A stretch of DNA of 6,466 nt, taken from NCBI GenBank assembly GCA_004524385.1, contig SDNM01000092.1, forward strand, positions 1 through 6,466. Reading direction: 5' to 3'. The position numbers were made by a program, and so were the translations under genes. The notes beneath the pieces were generated by a model that saw only the letters and a list, made by a program, of their open reading frames with translations, did no database searches and was not told the DNA's origin. The stretch's first letter is position 1; each line of letters opens with the position of its first letter. The stretch is from Promethearchaeota archaeon (GTDB lineage: Archaea; Asgardarchaeota; Lokiarchaeia; Sigyniarchaeales; SOKP01). Of the stretch, positions 1 through 5,332 are shown piece after piece.

Positions 1-1988
1 ACAAACCCGAATTTATTAATAAATTAAAAGCCATGGCTAAACGAGGGCAAATTGAGATAATAGGCGGGGGATATTACGAGCCTATGTTTGCGATTATTCC
101 ACATAGAGATCGAATTGCTCAAATGAAAAAATTATCTAACCTAATATATAAAGAATTTGGTTTAGAGGTAAAAGGTGCTTGGTTATCTGAAAGAGTGTGG
201 GAACCGAATTATCCTTCTTTTTTGAACGAGGTTGGATTAAAATACGTTATTGTTGATGATAATCATCTAAGGTCTTGTGGATTAACAGAAGAAGATTCTT
301 TCTATACTTATAATACCGAAGATGAAGGAAAGACTTTAAGAATATTTCCAATTAACGAAGAACTGCGATATTTAACTCCATGGAAACCCACATATTTATC
401 AATTGATTACTTAAGAAAAGCTGCTGATGAACATGGAGATAGAGTTGCTCTTTTAATATCTGATGCTGAAAAGATGGGTGTTTGGGGCTCTACTCATGAA
501 ATATGCTATGTACCAGGGCAGGGCCATTGGGATGGGGATAATCAGAAGCCCTTTATTCCAGCTTTTTTTGAACAAATCGTAAATAATAACTGGATAAAAT
601 CAATAACCTTATCAGAATATATGAGCCAATATCCTGCGAAAAGTTTATTGTATATTCCTACCGCAAGCTACGATAAGATGGAAGAATGGGTATTACCAAC
701 GCACATCAGGAAGAAGTATAAAAAAATTAGAAAGAATATTAAAAAAGATGAAAAGTGGAAGGAAGCATATCAATTTTTATCGGGTGGATTTTGGCGATAT
801 TTTCTCGTAAAATATCCAGAATCAAATAATATGCACAAAAAAATGCTTTATGTGAGAGAAAAATTAATTCTAATTGAAGAACGGTTAAAAGAAACCTCAG
901 ATAAAGCACTTGACTCAGAAATTAAAGGAAAAATAGACAAGGCGTGGGACGAAATTTATAAAGCACAATGCAACGATTGTTATTGGCACGGAATGTTTGG
1001 AGGAATTTATTTACAGTTCCTAAGATTTTCTGTATATACACATTTAATAAATGCTGAAAAAATAATCGACGAAATGAATAGAAAGATTTTTGAGACGCCA
1101 ATTGAATTTATCTCAATTATTCCTGTGGATTTCAATAAGGATAGCAAACTAGATATTGTAGTTGAATCCAATGTATTAAATTTATATTTCAATCCCTCTG
1201 ATGGGGGAACTCTTTTTGAACTCGATTATAAGCCAAAATCCTATAATTTGCTAAATACATTAACAAGATGGCACGAAGCTTACCATGATAAGGAGAATGT
1301 TAAAGAAGAGGAGGTTATCTTTGATCAATTCAGAAAGACGATGTTACGAGTGAGGTTTTTACACGATGATGTATCGTTGGATCAACTCGAAAAGGAAAAT
1401 TATTATGAATTCGGAGATTTTGTTGATGGCACCTTTGAAGTTAGCAAAAACGAGAAAGACTTAAAGACCGCAATATTAGAGATGAAACGTGTCGGAAGCG
1501 TTAAAGATACTGATTCAGATGAAAGGGTTCCTTGTATAATTACTAAGAAGGTTGTTATAGAAGATAATAATATTCTTATTTCAATTGATGGTAGCTTCAA
1601 GGAAATTGATGAAGAAGAGGCTGCTTTAAAAAGAATTATAGATAATTTACATATTGTTGTGGATATTCCCTTCTTTTTTAATGGTGATACGAATAAATTC
1701 AAATGGGAGAGTAATCAATTAGATTTAGGAGAATGTGAAGAAAAAAAACTATTAGACACATGTAAATATAAAGGATCTCATTTTAAAGCATATGATGAAA
1801 CCTATGATTTAAACTTCGAACTATTACTTTCAAGTAATACAGATATAATCAATATAAATAAATTCCCAATTATAGCTTACGTGCATACTGACGAAGGATA
1901 TAATAGTATTTATCAAGGAATTAATTTGGCTCCTCTTTTTAAACTTGATAGAGATTTTGTAATTAATCTTAAACTTAAAATCGGATAA
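1..1988 (+). CDS. GH57 family 4-alpha-glucanotransferase / alpha-amylase-like enzyme, 5' end missing
   Basis: This enzyme probably cleaves and transfers alpha-1,4-glucan chains in the cytoplasm (glycogen or maltodextrin metabolism). The frame is open to the left edge: codons from base 3 read KPEFINKLKA before the Met at 33, so that Met is internal. GH57 conserved regions are visible in order: GQIEIIGGGYYEP (45-83), WLSERVWEP with the expected nucleophile Glu at 189-191, SDAEKMGVWG with the expected acid/base Asp at 462-464, and WHGMFGGIYL near 984-1013. The Glu-Asp spacing of 91 residues equals that of E123/D214 in Thermococcus litoralis 4-alpha-glucanotransferase. By that alignment about 60 residues lie outside the window, including the HxHQP motif. 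A helical middle domain and a C-terminal beta-sandwich (DYKPKSYNLLNTLTRWHEAYH, then YYEFGDFVDGTFEV) match the glucanotransferase subgroup and reach a normal end. The split between transferase and amylase activity cannot be decided from sequence alone. No signal peptide can be assessed. Confidence 0.93.
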   Translation, partial: KPEFINKLKAMAKRGQIEIIGGGYYEPMFAIIPHRDRIAQMKKLSNLIYKEFGLEVKGAWLSERVWEPNYPSFLNEVGLKYVIVDDNHLRSCGLTEEDSFYTYNTEDEGKTLRIFPINEELRYLTPWKPTYLSIDYLRKAADEHGDRVALLISDAEKMGVWGSTHEICYVPGQGHWDGDNQKPFIPAFFEQIVNNNWIKSITLSEYMSQYPAKSLLYIPTASYDKMEEWVLPTHIRKKYKKIRKNIKKDEKWKEAYQFLSGGFWRYFLVKYPESNNMHKKMLYVREKLILIEERLKETSDKALDSEIKGKIDKAWDEIYKAQCNDCYWHGMFGGIYLQFLRFSVYTHLINAEKIIDEMNRKIFETPIEFISIIPVDFNKDSKLDIVVESNVLNLYFNPSDGGTLFELDYKPKSYNLLNTLTRWHEAYHDKENVKEEEVIFDQFRKTMLRVRFLHDDVSLDQLEKENYYEFGDFVDGTFEVSKNEKDLKTAILEMKRVGSVKDTDSDERVPCIITKKVVIEDNNILISIDGSFKEIDEEEAALKRIIDNLHIVVDIPFFFNGDTNKFKWESNQLDLGECEEKKLLDTCKYKGSHFKAYDETYDLNFELLLSSNTDIININKFPIIAYVHTDEGYNSIYQGINLAPLFKLDRDFVINLKLKIG

Positions 1989-1995
1989 ATTACCC

Positions 1996-2020
1996 TCTTT
2001 TTAATGATCTATCCTTTTTT
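1996..2020 (+). terminator. Oligo-T terminator after the GH57 gene
   Basis: Two T-runs, five T at 1998-2002 and six T at 2015-2020, lie 10-32 bases after the GH57 stop codon. Archaeal RNA polymerase typically terminates at such oligo-T tracts without a hairpin, and I see no convincing hairpin here. The call rests on placement and composition. Confidence 0.5.
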
Positions 2021-2052
2021 ACAATAATGTAATTTTGTCGGATTTAACTATC

Positions 2053-2061
2053 TTTATAAAT
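2053..2061 (+). promoter_or_regulatory. TATA-like box before the 53-residue ORF
   Basis: The sequence TTTATAAAT resembles the archaeal TATA consensus. A start about 26 bases downstream of its centre would fall near 2083 and leave a leader of about 16 bases before the ATG at 2099. In DNA this AT-rich such boxes also arise by chance, so this is weak support. Confidence 0.35.
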
Positions 2062-2098
2062 ATTGAATCTAAAATAAATATTAAAGCACTAATAAAAC

Positions 2099-2260
2099 AT
2101 GAAAATATTAATTCTCATGAAGAACAATAATTTCGAAAAACGCGTTCCCTGGCCTATTGCAAATAAAAATGTCCGTCAAACCATTCAAAAAAACGAAATA
2201 ATAAGGAATCTGCGAGCGAAATTAATTAAACGAAAAAATATTAAACCATCTGATTCATAA
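2099..2260 (+). CDS. Small basic hypothetical protein, 53 residues (doubtful)
   Basis: I do not recognise this protein. The frame reads MKILILMKNNNFEKRVPWP onward to PSDS and a TAA stop. It is rich in Lys, Arg and Asn, with no membrane segment and no Cys; the second half (IRNLRAKLIKRKNIK) could be a basic helix, which would suit nucleic-acid binding, but that is only inference. In favour: the stretch is somewhat GC-richer than the spacer before it, a TATA-like box lies at 2053, and 53 open codons are uncommon by chance in DNA this AT-rich. Against: there is no Shine-Dalgarno sequence, no recognised family, and the 3' end overlaps the convergent pcm gene by 6 bases. A second Met at 2117 would give 47 residues. 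Confidence 0.35.
   Translation: MKILILMKNNNFEKRVPWPIANKNVRQTIQKNEIIRNLRAKLIKRKNIKPSDS
2187..2238 (-). terminator. Probable oligo-T terminator of pcm (minus strand)
   Basis: Read on the minus strand, a run of six T (2238-2233) begins 17 bases after the pcm stop codon and a run of seven T (2193-2187) follows. This is the expected archaeal arrangement. It lies inside the antisense 53-residue ORF, so transcripts of the two would overlap if both exist. Confidence 0.4.
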
Positions 2261-2944
2261 ACTCTCTGATTTTGATTTAAATCCATATCGGCCTAGTAAA
2301 GGGACAAAGCGAACACCTGTGATCTTTTTACTTTTAAATTTTTCTCCGTCCCTTCTAACTATATATAAATTTTGACCAAAACTTTTAGAACCCGCAGGTA
2401 TACAAAGAATGCCTCCATCTTTTAATTGCTTTTTCAAAGGGGGAGGTAATTTTTCTGGTGACGCAGCAGTAACTAATATCTTATCAAAAGGAGCAGCCTC
2501 TTCGTGTCCTAAAGTTCCATCTCCATGTATAACTGTAACAGAGCTATTATATCCAGTTTCCTTGAGACTTGTTTTTGCTCTTTCTGCTAACTCCTCGTGC
2601 CTCTCAATAGAAAAAACATGACCAGGATTTTGAGAATTTTCTGGGGCTACTAATTCAGCACATAAAGCAGCGTGATATCCTGAACCCGTTCCAATTTCTA
2701 AAACTTTATCTCCTTCTTTAAGCTCAAGATATTCACACATCATGGCGTTCATATGAGGGGCGCTAATAGTCTGCCCTAACCCGATTGATAAGGGAGTGTC
2801 CATATATGCTGAAGATTGCGCTTTTTCAGATAAAAATTTCTCTCTTGGTACTTTAAGCATCGCATCAATTACTTCTTTCTTAGTTAAAATTTTCTTTTTA
2901 ATTAAGCTTTCAACTAAATCTTTTCTCTTTTCCTTAAAACTCAT
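2255..2944 (-). CDS. pcm: Protein-L-isoaspartate O-methyltransferase
   Basis: This cytoplasmic repair enzyme transfers a methyl group from S-adenosylmethionine to L-isoaspartyl residues of aged proteins, starting their conversion back to L-aspartate. The 229 residues are normal for the family and all landmarks are present: an N-terminal helical part with VPREKF (32-37), the DTPLSIGLGQTISAPHM substrate/active-site block (49-65), SAM motif I VLEIGTGSGYHAA (81-93), the acidic SIER segment after the second strand (112-115), GDGTLG (141-146), FDKILVTAA (153-161), and the C-terminal VRFVPLLGRYG (211-221). The ATG at 2944 is the natural start, as the family's first helix follows it directly; no Shine-Dalgarno sequence precedes it. 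The U32 gene ends 53 bases upstream on the same strand with no strong T-run between, so read-through is likely. An AT box at 2986-2993 could give pcm its own start near 2963. Confidence 0.95.
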   Translation of the reverse strand: MSFKEKRKDLVESLIKKKILTKKEVIDAMLKVPREKFLSEKAQSSAYMDTPLSIGLGQTISAPHMNAMMCEYLELKEGDKVLEIGTGSGYHAALCAELVAPENSQNPGHVFSIERHEELAERAKTSLKETGYNSSVTVIHGDGTLGHEEAAPFDKILVTAASPEKLPPPLKKQLKDGGILCIPAGSKSFGQNLYIVRRDGEKFKSKKITGVRFVPLLGRYGFKSKSESL

Positions 2945-2997
2945 GCTTGATCTTTAATTATACCCAATTAGAACATTTTCAATTAAAATATTTAGAT

Positions 2998-4248
2998 TTA
3001 AATCTTGGAAACGATATAGATTTTATCGTTCGATGAATATTCCTTATTTAGAGGTAGATTAATTCTAATAGGATTATCTTTTATTCTTCTAATCACTTTT
3101 TTAACTTTTTCTCCTCTAAATATTATTTTTTTTACGTTTTCAATATTATATGAATCTTTTCTACTAATAATAATTTGGTCGCCTACTTTTAAAAAGAATT
3201 CCCTTTTTTCAACCAAAATATTAGCTGACATGCTTTTTTTATGAAAAGATAAAATCTTACCAATATAATGTTTTTTGTAAGGAGAAACATTGCCTCTTTT
3301 CTCTAATTCAATATCTTCCACGTTGGGTCTGTGAAAAAAGAAACCAGTATGAAACCCTCGATTAAAAACTTTCGATAAACTTTCTAACCACTTTTTAACT
3401 TTGTCTTCAGAGTAGGTTCCATTAAAATAACAATCTATCGCTTCCCGATAGCATTCTGTCACAGTCTTAACATATAAAGGATCTTTCATCCGACCTTCGA
3501 TTTTAAATGCGTCGATATTGGCATTTATTAACTCCGGAATATATTCAATCATACAAAGATCCTTTGCGTTTAAAAACAGCCTTCCATCGTAAATAAATTC
3601 GTTATTTTCATCGTCAACAAGCCTCCATTCTCTTCTACATGGCTGAATACAATTTCCTCGATTAGCAGAATATTCCTCAGAATCGGTAATTGTAGCCGAA
3701 AAATAGCATCTTCCGGAAATGGAGGTACACATTGAACCATGGACAAAACATTCAATCTTTGTTTTTTTTAAGTGCGCCTTTATTTCGGCGATTTGTTTGA
3801 GAGATAACTCCCGAGCGAGAACTATTCTTTCAGCTCCTAAATCTTCATAAAATTTAGCAGATTCAATATTAGAGATATTTGCTTGCGTAGATACGTGAAA
3901 GTTCATATTATGTCTTTTAGCAATTTTAATCGAAGCAAGATCGTACGCAATAATAGCATCGATATTAGCATCTTTAGCATCTGCAATTAAGGATTCTAAA
4001 TCTTGTAATTCTGAGTCATAAATTAGAATGTTAGTACATAAGTATGCATTAATTCTTGGTTTTGAATTATGGCAATATTCAGAAATTTCAAATAATTCTT
4101 CTTGTTTAAAATTTCTAGCCTTTGCTCGCATATTATAATTTTCTACTCCAAAATAAACCGCGTCCGTTGAACCTCTTATAATTTTTAAAGTATTCCAATC
4201 TTGCGCTGGAACAAGTAGTTCTGGTTGAATTTTGCTATTATTTCCCAT
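2998..4248 (-). CDS. U32 family protein (peptidase U32 / Fe-S-dependent hydroxylase-like)
   Basis: Families of this type were first called collagenase-like peptidases. Characterised bacterial members (RlhA, TrhP, UbiU/UbiV) instead take part in hydroxylation of rRNA, tRNA or ubiquinone precursors, and UbiU/UbiV bind a [4Fe-4S] cluster. With the ATG at 4248 as residue 1 (416 residues), the U32 signature runs 166-184 (ECFVHGSMC then SGRCYFS) and fits the family pattern exactly. Candidate cluster ligands are C174, C181, C200, C204 (RGNCIQPCR) and C232 (NAKDLC). FKIEGRMK (248-255) is the other family hallmark, and a TIM-barrel part precedes a C-terminal small beta domain (from about 325). The frame continues five codons upstream to a TTG at 4263. 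I prefer the ATG, because a TATA box sits at the right distance for a leaderless message and the family's first strand (PELLVPA) follows closely. The substrate is unknown; proteolysis is unlikely. Confidence 0.9.
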   Translation of the reverse strand: MGNNSKIQPELLVPAQDWNTLKIIRGSTDAVYFGVENYNMRAKARNFKQEELFEISEYCHNSKPRINAYLCTNILIYDSELQDLESLIADAKDANIDAIIAYDLASIKIAKRHNMNFHVSTQANISNIESAKFYEDLGAERIVLARELSLKQIAEIKAHLKKTKIECFVHGSMCTSISGRCYFSATITDSEEYSANRGNCIQPCRREWRLVDDENNEFIYDGRLFLNAKDLCMIEYIPELINANIDAFKIEGRMKDPLYVKTVTECYREAIDCYFNGTYSEDKVKKWLESLSKVFNRGFHTGFFFHRPNVEDIELEKRGNVSPYKKHYIGKILSFHKKSMSANILVEKREFFLKVGDQIIISRKDSYNIENVKKIIFRGEKVKKVIRRIKDNPIRINLPLNKEYSSNDKIYIVSKI

Positions 4249-4265
4249 AAATCTTGATTCCAATC

Positions 4266-4277
4266 TTTATATATAAA
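4266..4277 (-). promoter_or_regulatory. TATA box of the U32 gene, deciding its start
   Basis: The AT block TTTATATATAAA is centred about 23 bases before the A of the ATG at 4248 on the minus strand. That places the transcription start at or beside the start codon, as in leaderless archaeal messages. A competing box, TTATAA at 4286-4291, would start RNA near 4262, next to the alternative TTG start at 4263. Confidence 0.5.
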
Positions 4278-4289
4278 AAAAAAGCTTAT

Positions 4290-4306
4290 AAACAATAAAA
4301 TTGTTT
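4290..4306. promoter_or_regulatory. Dyad between divergent TATA boxes, possible operator
   Basis: AAACAAT and its exact reverse complement ATTGTTT are separated by three A. The dyad lies between two TTATAA boxes (4286-4291 and 4307-4312) in the shared upstream region of the U32 and flavoprotein genes. A bound dimeric repressor here could block both promoters. No regulator gene is seen in the window, and the dyad may simply reflect low-complexity AT DNA. Confidence 0.35.
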
Positions 4307-4312
4307 TTATAA
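4307..4312 (+). promoter_or_regulatory. TATA-like box of the iron-sulfur flavoprotein gene
   Basis: TTATAA preceded by a T-run is centred about 28 bases before the ATG at 4338, so RNA would start close to the start codon. That would leave the Shine-Dalgarno-like element at 4331 partly outside the message. The more distant TTATAA at 4286-4291 would instead give a leader of roughly 24 bases that includes it. I cannot choose between them. Confidence 0.4.
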
Positions 4313-4327
4313 ATTAACCCTTAAAAC

Positions 4328-4334
4328 AAAGGAG
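4328..4334 (+). promoter_or_regulatory. Shine-Dalgarno sequence before the flavoprotein gene
   Basis: AAAGGAG lies 3 bases before the ATG at 4338 and 12 bases before the in-frame ATG at 4347. Neither spacing is ideal. The first is short and the second long, so the start remains open by three codons (M-L-E-M). Confidence 0.55.
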
Positions 4335-4337
4335 AGA

Positions 4338-4931
4338 ATGTTAGAAATGAATGTAGTTGTATTTAATGGAAGTCCTAGGAAGGAAGGTGTTACCTATCAA
4401 TGTTTAAATATTGTGATGGACGAATTGAAGGCTGCTGGTGTTGAAGTGGATTATAATTGGATTGGTATGGATAAACTCCAAGGATGTAACTCTTGTTATC
4501 AATGTTTACAAAATAAAGACAAGAGATGTGCCGTCAAAACTGATAAAATGAATGAATATATTGAAAAAATACTTGAAGCGGATGGGATCATATTAGGCTC
4601 TCCCACATTTTTTGCTGATACTTCTACTAGAATGAAAGCTTTAATTGAAAGAGCGGGTCTTGTAAGCAAAGTTAATGGGAACCTTCTTAAACATAAAGTT
4701 GGCGCAGCAGTAGTCGCTGTAAGGCGAGCAGGAGCAACTCATGTTTTCTCGAGTATAAATTACTTTTTCTTAATTAATGAAATGTTTGTTGTCGGTTCTA
4801 GCTATTGGAATTTAGGCGTAAATCCTAATGTAATGGATCCAGCAGCTTTCAAGAAAGACAAGGAAGGAATTGAAACTTTTAAAAATTTAGGAAAAAATTT
4901 TGCTTTCTTGCTCCAAAAACTTAAGAGTTAA
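4338..4931 (+). CDS. Iron-sulfur flavoprotein (NADPH-dependent FMN reductase fold, Isf-like)
   Basis: This is a flavodoxin-fold redox protein of 197 residues, near the usual length for archaeal Isf proteins. The FMN-phosphate loop is FNGSPRKEGVT (9-19), and the second flavin segment is GSPTFFADTSTRMKALIERAG (87-107), typical of the family. Between them is a compact cysteine cluster, C50-x2-C53-x2-C56-x7-C64, which fits the CX2CX2CX(4-7)C motif that holds the [4Fe-4S] cluster in Methanosarcina thermophila Isf. It is therefore likely to pass electrons from ferredoxin or a nicotinamide cofactor through Fe-S and FMN. The acceptor is unknown; in the methanogen, O2 and H2O2 reduction has been described. 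It is cytoplasmic, with no signal peptide. Its upstream region is shared with the U32 gene, itself a predicted Fe-S protein. The ATG at 4347 (MNVVVFNGSPR) is an equally family-like start. A T-rich tract follows the stop, so it is probably monocistronic. Confidence 0.88.
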   Translation: MLEMNVVVFNGSPRKEGVTYQCLNIVMDELKAAGVEVDYNWIGMDKLQGCNSCYQCLQNKDKRCAVKTDKMNEYIEKILEADGIILGSPTFFADTSTRMKALIERAGLVSKVNGNLLKHKVGAAVVAVRRAGATHVFSSINYFFLINEMFVVGSSYWNLGVNPNVMDPAAFKKDKEGIETFKNLGKNFAFLLQKLKS

Positions 4932-4934
4932 ATT

Positions 4935-4990
4935 CATTTTTTTCTTTTTTTTTATAATCGATCATCAATCAGAATGATTTTTCATTTTTT
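4935..4990 (+). terminator. T-rich terminator region after the flavoprotein gene
   Basis: Several T-runs (seven T within 4936-4943, nine T at 4945-4953, and more from 4978 to 4991) follow the stop codon by a few bases. A small hairpin with 5-base arms, AATCA-gaa-TGATT at 4967-4979, runs into the last T tract. The oligo-T tracts alone would suffice for an archaeal terminator; the hairpin is too short to count on. Confidence 0.6.
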
Positions 4991-5031
4991 TCATAATTTA
5001 AATGAGATAATTTATGAATTATAGAATTAAA

Positions 5032-5040
5032 ATTTAAATA
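5032..5040 (+). promoter_or_regulatory. TATA-like box before the surface-protein pair
   Basis: ATTTAAATA would place a transcription start near 5062 and a leader of about 30 bases before the ATG at 5093. The surrounding 160 bases between genes are nearly all A and T, so similar strings occur by chance; I see nothing else in this spacer. Confidence 0.35.
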
Positions 5041-5092
5041 ATTAAAATCATATGTTTGCCTAGCTATTATTTAAAGATATTTGAAGAGTTCA

Positions 5093-5332
5093 ATGAAAAA
5101 AAGAATTTTTTTTTTAAGTGTTTTAATTTTTTCAATAATTACTTCAGCTTTTTATTCTAATGTTAATATTTCTTACGCTGGAGATGTTAAGAAAAATTTA
5201 AAAGCTTCTAGCTATCAATATTATGATAAAACTAGCATTTTTCTATTCGGATTTCTATTTTTGGTTAGCGCAGTCATTTATTTAAGAGATAATATTAGAA
5301 TAAAACATTGGAGGATTATTAATGAGATTTAA
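5093..5332 (+). CDS. Small exported membrane protein, 79 residues, unknown function
   Basis: I do not recognise the family. Residues 1-4 (MKKR) and a hydrophobic stretch (5-20) form a signal peptide or first membrane segment; a possible cleavage site follows SYA at 27-29. A short polar stretch (30-47, GDVKKNLKASSYQYYDKT) leads to a second hydrophobic segment (48-64) and a basic tail, RDNIRIKHWRIINEI. If the signal is cleaved, about 50 residues remain: a tiny outside part, one membrane span and a positively charged inner tail. No PGF-type sorting motif is visible. The ATG at 5093 is chosen over an in-frame TTG at 5081, because Met-Lys-Lys-Arg directly before the hydrophobic core is the normal form; the upstream ribosome site is weak. 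The 3' end overlaps the next gene by 11 bases, so the two are almost certainly co-expressed and may act together. Confidence 0.72.
   Translation: MKKRIFFLSVLIFSIITSAFYSNVNISYAGDVKKNLKASSYQYYDKTSIFLFGFLFLVSAVIYLRDNIRIKHWRIINEI
5310..5314 (+). promoter_or_regulatory. Strong Shine-Dalgarno sequence for the large surface protein
   Basis: GGAGG lies 7 bases before the ATG at 5322, an ideal spacing, and is the best ribosome site in the window. It sits inside the end of the 79-residue gene, which points to coupled translation and fixes the start of the next gene. Confidence 0.85.

Noticed and set aside
1007..1702. Two minus-strand frames inside the GH57 gene (61 and 99 residues)
   Set aside because: They lie antisense to strongly supported GH57 coding sequence, show no family features, and are low-complexity Ser/Ile/Leu-rich sequence typical of shadows of AT-rich genes.
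2409..2621. Plus-strand 70-residue frame inside pcm
   Set aside because: It is antisense to conserved methyltransferase motifs and has no recognisable domain of its own.
3570..3755. Minus-strand 61-residue frame inside the U32 gene
   Set aside because: It overlaps, in another frame, the U32 signature and cysteine region, which is clearly the coding frame.
4932..5092. Searched the long AT spacer for an RNA gene, repeat array or riboswitch
   Set aside because: Apart from T tracts, one 5-base-arm hairpin and a TATA-like string, it is low-complexity A/T with no structured or repeated element.
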